DNA of 64,000 nt, taken from positions 1 through 64,000 of the forward strand of contig NZ_FMVJ01000016.1 of assembly GCF_900102135.1 (NCBI RefSeq). Direction: 5' to 3'. Shown piece by piece: positions 1-8,378 of the stretch (its first letter is position 1; every line of letters begins with the position of its first letter). Position numbers and translations under genes: made by a program. This DNA comes from Microvirga guangxiensis. GTDB lineage: Bacteria > Pseudomonadota > Alphaproteobacteria > Rhizobiales > Beijerinckiaceae. The notes below the pieces were generated by a model. The model was not told the origin of the DNA. It saw nothing but the letters and a program-made list of their open reading frames with translations, and did no database searches.

Positions 1-101
1 AGCCAATGCCTTCCGCGCCATCCCTCGGTCACGACGGATAGCCAGCACCAGCCGGAAGTCACTCGCTCCAAACGGGCGCGAGGAGAAACGTCATGCTCCG
101 C
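1..101. other. Window edge, no gene called
   Basis: These 101 bases lie downstream of the leftward DUF2244 gene. A short open frame on the minus strand runs to the window edge, but it is too short to identify. It may be the end of a neighbouring gene cut by the window, or simply non-coding. I see no terminator hairpin or promoter here. Confidence 0.3.
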
Positions 102-614
102 TCAATAGCCACGCTTCACGTCGGACAGCGCGCGGCTGAACGCATCCGCGAAGGTCTCCCGCTCCTCCGGCGAGAGATCGCGGGCAATCACCACGCGCTC
201 GTTGCGGGACGCGAGCGCCAGCTTCTGCAATCCGAATTCCTCGTCCATCTCCCGGTCGAGGCGCGTCCAGAGCGGGTTGAAGAGCCATTCGCGCGCCTCG
301 CCCCGTTCGCTCACTTTCCGGAAGAGAAGGCGGAGCGGGGTCAGCTCGAGGAGTTCGAAGGCCCGGGCCTGCCGGTAGCTGACGCGGAAGGCGATGTAGA
401 GGCCGATGAAGTCTAGGCCGAAGAAACCTGCGACGGGCCAGAAGCCCATGATCACGAAGGGAAGGCTCGCGACGATGGAGACGAGGCACACCAACATCAT
501 CACGATCCTGAAGCCCTGGGGGCTCAGGGAACGGTGCGGGCGGATGACGGCCGAGAACACCGGCTCCTGGTACCGGTCGGCTCCATCCCCAAATGTCGCC
601 TTGCTGCCTGTCAT
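102..614 (-). CDS. DUF2244 integral membrane protein
   Basis: A 170-residue protein with two hydrophobic segments at about residues 36-55 and 58-78, separated by a short turn, then a soluble C-terminal half. This layout and the start of the soluble part (FELLELTPLRL) match DUF2244 proteins, a family of unknown function common in alphaproteobacteria. It should sit in the inner membrane with a cytoplasmic tail. It is divergent from nth, with only 20 bases between the two ATG codons (614 and 635), so the promoters must overlap the opposite gene or the messages have almost no leader. No function can be assigned beyond membrane location. Confidence 0.85.
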   Translation of the reverse strand: MTGSKATFGDGADRYQEPVFSAVIRPHRSLSPQGFRIVMMLVCLVSIVASLPFVIMGFWPVAGFFGLDFIGLYIAFRVSYRQARAFELLELTPLRLLFRKVSERGEAREWLFNPLWTRLDREMDEEFGLQKLALASRNERVVIARDLSPEERETFADAFSRALSDVKRGY

Positions 615-634
615 GGTCCAGATATAACGCGCTC

Positions 635-1378
635 ATGTCCGATCTGAAGCCGTCACCCCGCCGCACGACCAAGCCGAAAGCCAAATCCGCCGTACCGGCG
701 AAGGCCGTCGGAAAAGCCGTTCGCCTGCGCACGCCCAAGCCCGTCGACCGGGCGACGATGGTCGAGATCTTTCGCCGCCTCCAAGAGGCGAACCCAGAGC
801 CGAAGGGGGAGCTGGATTACACCAATCCCTACACGCTGCTCGTGGCGGTGGCGTTGTCGGCACAGTCGACGGATGTGGGCGTCAACAAGGCGACGAAGGC
901 GCTGTTTCCCATCGCCGATACGCCCCGCAAGATGCTGGCGCTCGGCGAGGAGGGGCTGAAGGAGCACATCAAGACGCTGAATTTCTACAACACGAAGGCG
1001 AAGAACGTGATCGCCGCGGCCAGGCGCCTCGTGGACGAGTTCGGCGGGGAGGTGCCCAATTCCGTCGAGATTCTGGAAACCCTGCCGGGCGTGGGACGCA
1101 AGACCGCGAGCGTCGTGGTGAACATCGCCTTCGGCGATCCGCGCGTCGCGGTCGATACGCATATTTTCCGCGTCACCAATCGCCTGCCGCTCGCCAACAC
1201 CAAGACGCCGCTGGACACGCAGGTGGCGCTGGAAAAACTGATCCCGGCCGAGTACCGGCTCCACGCCCACCACTGGCTGATCCTGCACGGGCGCTACATC
1301 TGCAAGGCGCGCAGGCCCGAATGCTGGCGCTGCCCGGTCAACGACCTCTGCCGCTATCCGGACAAGACGATTCCTTAG
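635..1378 (+). CDS. nth: Endonuclease III (DNA glycosylase/AP lyase)
   Basis: Base-excision repair enzyme that removes oxidised pyrimidines and nicks the abasic site. The helix-hairpin-helix LPGVGRKTA carries the catalytic lysine (K156), and VDTHIFRV carries the catalytic aspartate (D174). The C-terminal 4Fe-4S loop has the expected spacing C-X6-C-X2-C-X5-C (C223, C230, C233, C239). I chose the ATG at 635 (247 residues). An upstream in-frame ATG at 593 would overlap the divergent gene, and an ATG at 758 would remove only a basic tail that alphaproteobacterial Nth proteins commonly have. The stop codon overlaps that of the convergent small gene. Confidence 0.95.
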   Translation: MSDLKPSPRRTTKPKAKSAVPAKAVGKAVRLRTPKPVDRATMVEIFRRLQEANPEPKGELDYTNPYTLLVAVALSAQSTDVGVNKATKALFPIADTPRKMLALGEEGLKEHIKTLNFYNTKAKNVIAAARRLVDEFGGEVPNSVEILETLPGVGRKTASVVVNIAFGDPRVAVDTHIFRVTNRLPLANTKTPLDTQVALEKLIPAEYRLHAHHWLILHGRYICKARRPECWRCPVNDLCRYPDKTIP

Positions 1379-1617
1379 GGTTTCAGGCAGCGCGGCGCCT
1401 GGCGCACGCAAGCGATGCCCGGTGTCGAGCAGGCCAATCCTTGCGGGTTGCGGGAGCAGACGATGCAGCCGTCCGTCCATTCGGAGCAGGTTGGCTCTTG
1501 CACAGCCTGCTCGTCCCGCCGGGGTGCGGAGGCTCCCGCGATCACGGCGAAGGCTACGATCAAGAGGGCGATGATCGCGGCCAGCGCAACGGCGAAGAAC
1601 TCGGTGCGCTCCGGCAT
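1375..1617 (-). CDS. Small Cys-rich single-span membrane protein
   Basis: An 80-residue protein. Residues about 7-28 form one strong hydrophobic segment (signal anchor or uncleaved signal peptide). The remaining about 50 residues contain six cysteines, which suggests disulfides in the periplasm or a metal site. It starts four bases after the uppP stop codon on the same strand, so it is probably translated from the uppP message. Its stop shares bases with the nth stop (TTAG at 1375-1378). I do not recognise a named family. Good coding character, the membrane segment and the operon position support it as real. Confidence 0.65.
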   Translation of the reverse strand: MPERTEFFAVALAAIIALLIVAFAVIAGASAPRRDEQAVQEPTCSEWTDGCIVCSRNPQGLACSTPGIACVRQAPRCLKP

Positions 1618-1621
1618 GGCT

Positions 1622-2419
1622 TCACCCGAATGCGATGAGGCCGGCGAGGCCCAGGGCGCCGACGATGATCCGCCAATAGGCGAACGGCGTGAAGCCGTGG
1701 CGGGAGACGTATTCGAGCAGGGTCCTCACCACCACGACGGCGGCGACGAAGGCCGCGATGAAGCCCGCCACGATGATGACGGCATCGTTCGCCGACAGGA
1801 TCTTGTAATTTTTCAGAAGATCGTAGGTGAAGGCGCCCGCCATGGTCGGCATGGCCAGGAAGAAGGAGAATTCCGCCGCCGCGCGTTTCGACGCGCCCAG
1901 CAGCATGGCGCCGACGATGGTCGCGCCCGAGCGGGACACGCCCGGAACCATCGCGAGGCACTGGAGCAGGCCGATCTTCAGATACATCCCTAGAGAAAAG
2001 CGCGTTGCATCGTCATGCGTCGCCGCCAGGGGCATGCGATCGACCAGGAGGAGCACGAAACCGCCCGCGATGAGCGTCATGCAGACGATCCAGGGGTTGA
2101 ACAGCACGTCCTTGATGAAGCCGTGGAGCACCGCGCCGATGAGGGCTGCGGGAAGGAAAGCGATGACCACGCCGATCACGAAGCGCCGGGCGTCCGGATC
2201 GTAGGGCAGGGCCTTCGCAATGGTCCAGAGCTTGTTGAAGTAGACCGAGAGGATCGCAAGGATCGCTCCGAGCTGGATCAGAACCTCAAAGGTCTTGCCC
2301 GTGGATTCGAAGCCCAGGAAATGCCCTACGAGGAGCAGGTGGCCGGTGGAGGAGACCGGCAGGAACTCAGTCAGCCCCTCGATGAGGCCAAGAAAGAGCG
2401 CCTCGATGATGTTTGCCAT
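1622..2419 (-). CDS. uppP: Undecaprenyl-diphosphatase (BacA/UppP)
   Basis: Integral membrane phosphatase that recycles undecaprenyl pyrophosphate to the monophosphate carrier used for peptidoglycan and other envelope polymers. Loss or overproduction alters bacitracin sensitivity in other bacteria. The N-terminal [14 protein letters not shown] holds the conserved acidic residues and SSTGH, and PGVSRSG (second conserved motif) follows at about residue 160. Several hydrophobic helices run through all 265 residues, close to the 273 of E. coli BacA. I chose the ATG at 2419 (MANIIEAL), where family similarity begins, over an upstream ATG at 2473. Confidence 0.95.
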   Translation of the reverse strand: MANIIEALFLGLIEGLTEFLPVSSTGHLLLVGHFLGFESTGKTFEVLIQLGAILAILSVYFNKLWTIAKALPYDPDARRFVIGVVIAFLPAALIGAVLHGFIKDVLFNPWIVCMTLIAGGFVLLLVDRMPLAATHDDATRFSLGMYLKIGLLQCLAMVPGVSRSGATIVGAMLLGASKRAAAEFSFFLAMPTMAGAFTYDLLKNYKILSANDAVIIVAGFIAAFVAAVVVVRTLLEYVSRHGFTPFAYWRIIVGALGLAGLIAFG

Positions 2420-2597
2420 CGTTGAAAATCCTTGAACCGGCGCCAGATGCAGGGGCGCTCCCGGACGTGTCAAGAAAGCATTGCGCCAGCAAAGCTGTTT
2501 CCATGCGTCCAGAGCATGAGATTCACCAAAATTCCTTACCGCCCGTTAACAAAGCGCGGCCTTATTCTCGCCGCCTGTTTCGCGTCTCACATCATTC

Positions 2598-3290
2598 ATG
2601 GCCATCCTGCATTCTTATCCATTCTGCCCGCATTCGCGGTTTGCGCGCCTCATCCTGGCTGAGACGGGCCTCGAGCCGGACTTCGCCGAGGAGAAGCCAT
2701 GGGATCGGCGCGTTCCATTCCTGGAGCTGAACCCGGCCGGCAACCTCCCGCTCCTGGTCGACGATAACGGCTTGGCCGTTCCGGGGGCGCGGGGAATTGC
2801 GGATTATCTCGACGATATGAGAGGGGCAGACCTGGGGAGCCGCAGGCTCCTTCCGCAGGAAATGACCCAAAGGGTCGAGGTTCGCCGCCTGCTTGACTGG
2901 TTTCTCGTGAAGTTTCACGAGGAGGTCACGGATTACCTCGCCACAGAAAAGATCTACAAGCGTTTCATGCCCGCCGATCTCGGCGGCGGTCCGCCGGACA
3001 TGAGCGCGATTCGCGCTGCGCGGACCAATGTGCGATACCACTTGAAATATATCGGTTTTCTGATTTCCAAGCGGAATTGGCTGGCCGGCGACCAGATGAC
3101 CTATGCGGATCTGGCGGCGGCTGCCCATCTCTCGGTAGTGGATTATCTCGGCGACGTGCCATGGGACGAGGACGAAACAGCGAAGCATTGGTACGCCCGG
3201 GTGAAATCCCGGCCGTCGTTTCGCGCACTCCTGGCAGACCGGGTTCCGGGCATGGCCCCGGCGGACCATTACGACAATTTGGATTTCTGA
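2598..3290 (+). CDS. Glutathione S-transferase family protein
   Basis: A 230-residue soluble protein with an N-terminal thioredoxin-like domain (about 1-80) beginning MAILHSYPFCPHSRFARL and a helical C-terminal domain (about 95-225). The conserved cis-proline region is visible as NLPLLVDD. A Cys-Pro-His-Ser run at residues 10-13 resembles omega- or glutaredoxin-like GST active sites, so thiol transfer rather than classical conjugation is possible. It lies divergently from uppP across 178 bases and its stop overlaps the likely first codon of queG, suggesting co-transcription. The physiological substrate is unknown. Confidence 0.85.
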   Translation: MAILHSYPFCPHSRFARLILAETGLEPDFAEEKPWDRRVPFLELNPAGNLPLLVDDNGLAVPGARGIADYLDDMRGADLGSRRLLPQEMTQRVEVRRLLDWFLVKFHEEVTDYLATEKIYKRFMPADLGGGPPDMSAIRAARTNVRYHLKYIGFLISKRNWLAGDQMTYADLAAAAHLSVVDYLGDVPWDEDETAKHWYARVKSRPSFRALLADRVPGMAPADHYDNLDF

Positions 3291-4432
3291 GCGGGGACGC
3301 TCTCAAAAGCGCCTTCGTTGAGCGCGCCAAGGAGATCGGCTTCGATACGATCCGCATTGCAGCGCCCGATTCCATTCCGCTTGCACCCGAACGATTGAAG
3401 GCTTGGCTCGAGGCGGGGCACCACGCGTCCATGGACTGGATGGTGGAGACGGCAGATCGCCGCGCCGACCCGCGCACCCTCTGGCCGGAGGTGCGGAGCA
3501 TCATCCTGCTCGGCGTGAATTACGGCCCCACGACCGATCCTCTCGCAACGCTCTCGCAGAAGGATCGCGGCTCGATCTCCATCTATGCCCGCAACCGCGA
3601 CTATCATGACGTCATCAAGGGCAAGCTGAAGGAGATCGCAGGATTCCTTGCCGCGAAAGCTTCGTCCGACGTGAAGGTCTTCGTGGATACGGCTCCCGTC
3701 ATGGAAAAGCCGTTGGCCGAGGCGGCGGGCCTCGGGTTCCAGGGCAAGCACACGGTCATCGTCTCGCGCGATTTCGGCAACTGGCTGTTTCTGGGCGCGA
3801 TCTTCACCACGGCGGAGCTGCCGGTCGACGAGCCGGAACAGAACCATTGCGGGTCGTGCCGCCGATGCCTCGATGTCTGCCCGACCAATGCGTTTCCCGC
3901 GCCGTTCCAGCTCGATGCGCGCCGCTGCATTTCATATCTCACCATTGAGCATAAGGGCCACATCCCGGAGGAACTCCGCCCCGGCATCGGCAACCGCATC
4001 TTCGGCTGCGACGATTGTCTCGCGGTTTGTCCATGGAACAAGTTCGCGAAAGCCAGCCGCGAGGCGAAGCTCATGCAGCGCGAGGATCTCGCGGCTTTGC
4101 CGCTTGCGGAATTGGCACGGCTTGACGATCCGAATTTCCGCACGCGCTTTTCCGGCACGCCGATCAAGCGCACGGGGCGCGACCGATTCATCCGCAATGT
4201 TCTCGTCGCCATCGGCAATTCGGGCGATGCTGCCTTGGCGGATGAGGCCGTGCGTCTTCTCGACGATCCTTCACCGCTCGTGCGCGCCATGGCGATTTGG
4301 GCCATCGGCCGCCTGATGCCGCGTGAAACCGTCGCATCCCTGAGCACCGGGCGCTTCGAGCGCGAGAGCGAGGAGGATGTGAGGAATGAGTGGAACCGTG
4401 TGCTGTCCGTCCGCGAGGGAGCTGCCGCATGA
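3287..4432 (+). CDS. queG: Epoxyqueuosine reductase
   Basis: Cobalamin- and Fe-S-dependent reductase that makes queuosine from epoxyqueuosine in tRNA. Seen: DTAPVMEKPLAE (conserved catalytic Asp region), two ferredoxin-type cysteine clusters (CGSCRRCLDVCP and CDDCLAVCP), and a C-terminal HEAT-like stretch. The start is unusual. No ATG, GTG or TTG lies close to the expected N-terminus. A CTG at 3287-3289 overlaps the upstream TGA as CTGA and gives 381 residues, near the 379 of E. coli QueG. The next in-frame ATG upstream (3161) would overlap the GST gene by 130 bases. I report the CTG as the most economical start; the function is certain but the start is not. Confidence 0.85.
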   Translation: MSGDALKSAFVERAKEIGFDTIRIAAPDSIPLAPERLKAWLEAGHHASMDWMVETADRRADPRTLWPEVRSIILLGVNYGPTTDPLATLSQKDRGSISIYARNRDYHDVIKGKLKEIAGFLAAKASSDVKVFVDTAPVMEKPLAEAAGLGFQGKHTVIVSRDFGNWLFLGAIFTTAELPVDEPEQNHCGSCRRCLDVCPTNAFPAPFQLDARRCISYLTIEHKGHIPEELRPGIGNRIFGCDDCLAVCPWNKFAKASREAKLMQREDLAALPLAELARLDDPNFRTRFSGTPIKRTGRDRFIRNVLVAIGNSGDAALADEAVRLLDDPSPLVRAMAIWAIGRLMPRETVASLSTGRFERESEEDVRNEWNRVLSVREGAAA

Positions 4433-5295
4433 GGCTTTTCGTTTTCGGCCTCGGCTATTCCGCCCACGCCTTCATTCGCTCGAACTCCTGGACGCATGTG
4501 GCAGGCACGGTGCGCGAGCATGACAAGGCGCAGCGTCTCAGGCAACAAGGCATCTCCGCTTACGCCTTATCGCAGGATGATGCGGATCTCGGCAGCGATC
4601 TTCGCCGCGCGGACGCCATCCTCGTGTCGGTTCCGCCGAGTGGAGAGGGTGATCCCGTGTTGAGCCGGTTTTCTGATGAGATCGCATCTTCCAACGCGGC
4701 GTGGATTGGCTATCTCTCCACCACCGGAGTTTATGGCGATCACGGTGGAGCCTGGATCGACGAGACAACGCCGGCGAGGCCTCAGAGCCGCTCATCGGTG
4801 TGCCGACATGCCGCCGAAGACGCATGGCTTGCCCTTGGACAGCAGACGGGAAAAGCCGTGCAGATTTTTCGCCTGACAGGCATTTATGGCCCAGGCCGAA
4901 ATGCCTTCGTCAACCTTGCGCAAGGAACCGCGCGGCGCATCGTAAAGCTGGGACAGGTGTTCAACCGCATTCATGTGGACGATATCGCGACAACCCTTTC
5001 GGCGTCCCTACGGAAGCCGCGCGTGGGTGCGATCTACAACGTGAGCGATGACGAACCTGCGCCTCCTCAGGACGTCGTGGCTTATGCAGCGCAGCTGGCT
5101 GGTGTTGAGCCGCCGCCGGAGACCGCCTTCGAAGCTGCCGAGATGAGCGCTGCAGCCCGCAGCTTCTACGCGGAAAACAAGCGTGTTTCGAACGGACTGA
5201 TCAAAGACGAGCTCGGTGTTCGTCTCCTTTATCCGACCTATCGCGAGGGCTTGCAGGCACTCTACGCAGCAGGCGAGTTCACTCAGGCTGCGTGA
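4429..5295 (+). CDS. Atypical SDR / NAD(P)-binding epimerase-like protein
   Basis: A 288-residue protein of the extended short-chain dehydrogenase fold. The N-terminal FGLGYSAHAF is a Rossmann glycine loop of the YeeZ type, and STTGVYGD follows at about residue 100. The usual YxxxK catalytic pair is not visible where expected, which fits the atypical YeeZ-like group whose reaction is unknown. The ATG at 4429 overlaps the queG stop (ATGA), so the two are translationally coupled. Its 3' end overlaps the convergent acyltransferase gene by 13 bases. Confidence 0.8.
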   Translation: MRLFVFGLGYSAHAFIRSNSWTHVAGTVREHDKAQRLRQQGISAYALSQDDADLGSDLRRADAILVSVPPSGEGDPVLSRFSDEIASSNAAWIGYLSTTGVYGDHGGAWIDETTPARPQSRSSVCRHAAEDAWLALGQQTGKAVQIFRLTGIYGPGRNAFVNLAQGTARRIVKLGQVFNRIHVDDIATTLSASLRKPRVGAIYNVSDDEPAPPQDVVAYAAQLAGVEPPPETAFEAAEMSAAARSFYAENKRVSNGLIKDELGVRLLYPTYREGLQALYAAGEFTQAA

Positions 5296-6269
5296 CGGTT
5301 CGCGGCCGGGCCGAAATGATCGATGTAGCGCGGGTTGATGGCTGAGACCGGCAGGATCACGAGCACATCCGTCGTGCCGAACTGCCTGTCGATCACCGCG
5401 CCTGTGCCAAAGGTCGCGCCGAGGCGGAGATAGCCTTTGATCAGCGGCGGAAGCGCATGCAGCGCAGCCTTGGGATTGACGGCCTCCTTCGGCAGAAGGT
5501 CCATGCGCGTGAAACGCTCGGGCAGGGCGCGCGCCTGCCACTCGGCGGGCGCGGAGGCATGATGATGGAGGAAGCTGAGGGGCAGGGCGAGATCCTGCGG
5601 GTTCGTTCCCTCCAGGCTCGCGCAGCCGAGCATCACATCGATCTTGAAATGAAGCACATAGGTCCAGATGCCGTGCCACAGCAGTTCGACCGTGCGCTTG
5701 TTGCGGTAAGCCTCCAGCACGCAGGAGCGGCCGAGTTCCAGGAAATTCAGATCTGAATGAGCGCTCAAGAGGGGAGCGATGTCGTATTCGCCCTTGGTGT
5801 AAAAACCTTGATGGCGTTCCGCCACCTCCTGACGCAGCAGGCGATAGGTGCCCACCACCTTGGGCTTGCTGCTTCGAAGACGTCGGCCCTTGGGCTCGTG
5901 ATCAAGAACGAGCAGGTGATCGCAGATCCAGTCGTAATCATCCACATCGCGCCGAGAGAACACGGAGGCACCTTGAGGCACCGCGGACATTTCCTCATAA
6001 AAGACCTTGAAGCGCAGCTTCTGCGCCTGCCGGATCTCCCGGCTTGTGGTCGCAAGGCGCACTTCGAGAGAACCGATGCGGCCAAGCACAGGATCGAGGG
6101 TGCCGTAATCGCGCACCGTCCGTCCGGCAATTTTGCCGAAACCCTTAAAGCCGGAGAGCAGCGCGGTTTTCGCGGAAGAGGTCGTTCCGATCAGCGAAGA
6201 GGTCATTGAAGTCTCGCAGGCCGGACTATTGTTGGATGTGCCGGTCTTTCGCCGTGACATAGCCGTCAT
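5283..6269 (-). CDS. OlsB-like N-acyltransferase (GNAT fold)
   Basis: A 328-residue protein of the hemolysin/OlsB acyltransferase type. The core starts at about residue 60 (LEVRLATTSREIRQAQKLR) and includes ELGRSCV and a GTYRLLR strand typical of ornithine-acyl-ACP N-acyltransferases, which attach a 3-hydroxy-acyl chain to ornithine in ornithine-lipid synthesis. No olsA partner is adjacent, so the acceptor remains inferred. I used the ATG at 6269 (alternative 6260); the longer frame would run into comM. The basic, Ser/Thr-rich first 55 residues look disordered. Confidence 0.75.
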   Translation of the reverse strand: MTAMSRRKTGTSNNSPACETSMTSSLIGTTSSAKTALLSGFKGFGKIAGRTVRDYGTLDPVLGRIGSLEVRLATTSREIRQAQKLRFKVFYEEMSAVPQGASVFSRRDVDDYDWICDHLLVLDHEPKGRRLRSSKPKVVGTYRLLRQEVAERHQGFYTKGEYDIAPLLSAHSDLNFLELGRSCVLEAYRNKRTVELLWHGIWTYVLHFKIDVMLGCASLEGTNPQDLALPLSFLHHHASAPAEWQARALPERFTRMDLLPKEAVNPKAALHALPPLIKGYLRLGATFGTGAVIDRQFGTTDVLVILPVSAINPRYIDHFGPAANRHAA

Positions 6270-6351
6270 TTCAAACCGTTTTGTGACAAAATATATCGCA
6301 AGTGACAGAGGATTCGACAAGAAGAGCCGGCTCACGTTTTGGGGCCGCCCG

Positions 6352-7887
6352 TCAAGCCGCTGAACGGCGATCCGTGTGGGCGCGATAGGACAGGGCCTCC
6401 GCCACATGGATGCGCCGGACGCGCTCTTCCCCGTCGAGATCGGCCAATGTCCGGCCGACTTTCAGGACGCGATGGAAGCCACGCGCCGAAAGGCGCATGG
6501 CATTAGCGGCATCGCGGATGAGGGACAGTCCGTCCGGATCAGGCTGGGCAACCTCTTCCAGAAGGGCAGGCGGGCATGCGGCGTTCGTCGCGATCCCTCT
6601 GTCCACAAGGGAAGCATAGCGTTTCTCCTGCAGCCTGCGCGCCGCCGCCACACGGGCGGCAACCTGGGCTGATCCTTCCTCCGGAGGCGGTAGGATGAGG
6701 TCGGACGCAGTCACGGCGGGTACCTCGATGGCCAGATCGATACGGTCGAGAAGCGGTCCGGAGAGGCGCGCCTGATATTGCGCGATGCAGCGCTCGTTCG
6801 GCTGGCGGCGGCAGACATAGCCGGGCTCCGTACCCTGGCCGCAGCGGCATGGATTCATGGCGGCAACGAGCTGGAAACGCGACGGATAGGTCACCCGATG
6901 GTTGGCCCGCGCGATCAGGATTTCGCCCGTTTCCAGGGGTTGGCGAAGCGAATCGAGAACCTGGGGCTGGAACTCCGGGAGCTCGTCGAGGAAGAGTACG
7001 CCGTGATGAGCAAGCGAGGCCTCGCCAGGACGGGCATTGAGCCCGCCGCCTACGAGGGCCGCCATGGATGCCGAGTGATGCGGAGCCCTGAAGGGCCTCC
7101 GGTTCGAGAGCGCGCCATTCGCCAGGAGACCCGCCACCGACTGGATCATGGAGACTTCCAGGAGCTCCCGGGGTGAGAGCGGCGGCAGGATCGAGGGCAG
7201 GCGCTGGGCCAGCATGGATTTGCCCGCTCCGGGAGGGCCGCTCATGATCAGGTTGTGGCCGCCTGCTGCTGCGATCTCAAGGGTGCGCTTGGCGCTTTCC
7301 TGCCCTTTGATGTCGCGGAGGTCGGGCAGGGCATTGGAGGCCGGCATGATCGCGGGTTCTGGCCTGCTCATGACCTGTGTACCCTTGAAGTGGTTGGCAA
7401 GCTGGATCAGCGAACGGGGCGCAAGGATGTCGAGCTCGCTGCTGGCCCAGGCAGCCTCAGACCCGCAGGACTCGGGACAGATAAGCCCATGCTGTCGCTC
7501 AACCGCGGCCATGGCGGCGGGCAGCACACCGGCAACGGAGGTGATGGAGCCATCGAGCGCCAGCTCGCCCAATACCGTGAAGCCGTTGAGGGCGTCGCCG
7601 GGAATGGCATCGATGGCGGCCATGACGCCGAGCGCAATGGGAAGATCGTAATGGCTGCCTTCCTTCGGCAGATCGGCAGGGGCCAGATTGACGGTGATCC
7701 GTTTGGCCGGGAGAGCGAGCCCTGACGCAATCAGGGCTGAGCGCACCCGCTCGCGGGACTCCGCCACGGCCTTGTCGGGCAATCCAACGATGGTAAACGC
7801 TACGGTGCCGGAGGAAATCTGCACCTGCACGTCGACCGCGCGCGCTTCGATCCCCTCGAAGGCAACAGTTGAAACGCGCATGACCAT
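6352..7887 (-). CDS. comM: YifB/ComM-family Mg-chelatase-like AAA ATPase
   Basis: A 511-residue protein with an N-terminal Lon-like fold (about 1-180), a ChlI-type AAA domain with Walker A GPPGAGKSM at about residue 216, Walker B GVLFLDELPE, and a C-terminal Mg_chelatase_C domain. In naturally competent bacteria ComM is a branch-migration helicase acting in transformation and recombination; elsewhere its role is unclear. The length and full domain set match the family. It is transcribed away from the 490-base gap upstream. Confidence 0.93.
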   Translation of the reverse strand: MVMRVSTVAFEGIEARAVDVQVQISSGTVAFTIVGLPDKAVAESRERVRSALIASGLALPAKRITVNLAPADLPKEGSHYDLPIALGVMAAIDAIPGDALNGFTVLGELALDGSITSVAGVLPAAMAAVERQHGLICPESCGSEAAWASSELDILAPRSLIQLANHFKGTQVMSRPEPAIMPASNALPDLRDIKGQESAKRTLEIAAAGGHNLIMSGPPGAGKSMLAQRLPSILPPLSPRELLEVSMIQSVAGLLANGALSNRRPFRAPHHSASMAALVGGGLNARPGEASLAHHGVLFLDELPEFQPQVLDSLRQPLETGEILIARANHRVTYPSRFQLVAAMNPCRCGQGTEPGYVCRRQPNERCIAQYQARLSGPLLDRIDLAIEVPAVTASDLILPPPEEGSAQVAARVAAARRLQEKRYASLVDRGIATNAACPPALLEEVAQPDPDGLSLIRDAANAMRLSARGFHRVLKVGRTLADLDGEERVRRIHVAEALSYRAHTDRRSAA

Positions 7888-8378
7888 GAGTTTTGACCTC
7901 CCGTAAGAGGCGGGACCTTAGCGCGGTCGTATGAAACGCGATAGTGTTTCGTTAGAGGGCGGTTCATTGCGACTTCGAAAAAATGAACGGAACACTCTTG
8001 GGCTCATGACGTTGAGTCCCACTGTGCCGGCAAAATGGGCGTGAAGCCCGTTCTAAGGGGATAATCCTCTCGTGACGAAACACGCGATCATGGCAGGAAG
8101 CGACGCCAGGGCGAGGGTGCTTTGCACTGTGTCTGTCGTTGGCTTCAAGGGTAGTTAATCGTGAAACGAGTGCTGGCCTTGCAAGAATCCTCTGTTTTAA
8201 TTTCCCACTCTGACGCCAAGAAAACTTCCGCAGCGTCACTTTGCTCAGTCCCGATTAATGCAAACGAACTTTGACGATATGCACAACCAACAGCTGAAAA
8301 GCCGGTTGACTTGGCACGTAAGAAAACCAGGTAACTCAGCCGGGTCCTTCGTGCCGCAGGATGCCGAGGAGACACGGG
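7888..8378. other. 490-base intergenic region between comM and the response regulator
   Basis: This gap must carry the leftward comM promoter and the rightward response-regulator promoter. Short open frames exist on both strands (for example minus 7964-8239) but none has a recognisable domain or a Shine-Dalgarno sequence. Two promoter-like signals are visible on the plus strand: an EcfG-like pair at 7989-8013 and a TTGACT hexamer at 8306-8311 with a weak AGGTAA 17 bases later. The latter would give a 5' leader of about 40 bases for the regulator. No tRNA or strong terminator seen. Confidence 0.5.
7989..8013 (+). promoter_or_regulatory. EcfG-like general-stress promoter candidate
   Basis: GGAAC at 7989-7993 and CGTT at 8010-8013 are separated by 16 bases. 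That matches the GGAAC-N16/17-CGTT pattern of the alphaproteobacterial general stress sigma factor. It is about 365 bases upstream of the response regulator, so its target is unclear. Short motifs like this also occur by chance. Confidence 0.25.

Noticed and set aside
653..1480. 275-residue open frame opposite nth
   Set aside because: Antisense to nth, whose catalytic Lys, Asp and Fe-S cysteines are all intact.
7964..8239. 91-residue open frame in the comM/response-regulator gap
   Set aside because: No domain, no Shine-Dalgarno, mixed composition; it does not look like a conserved protein.
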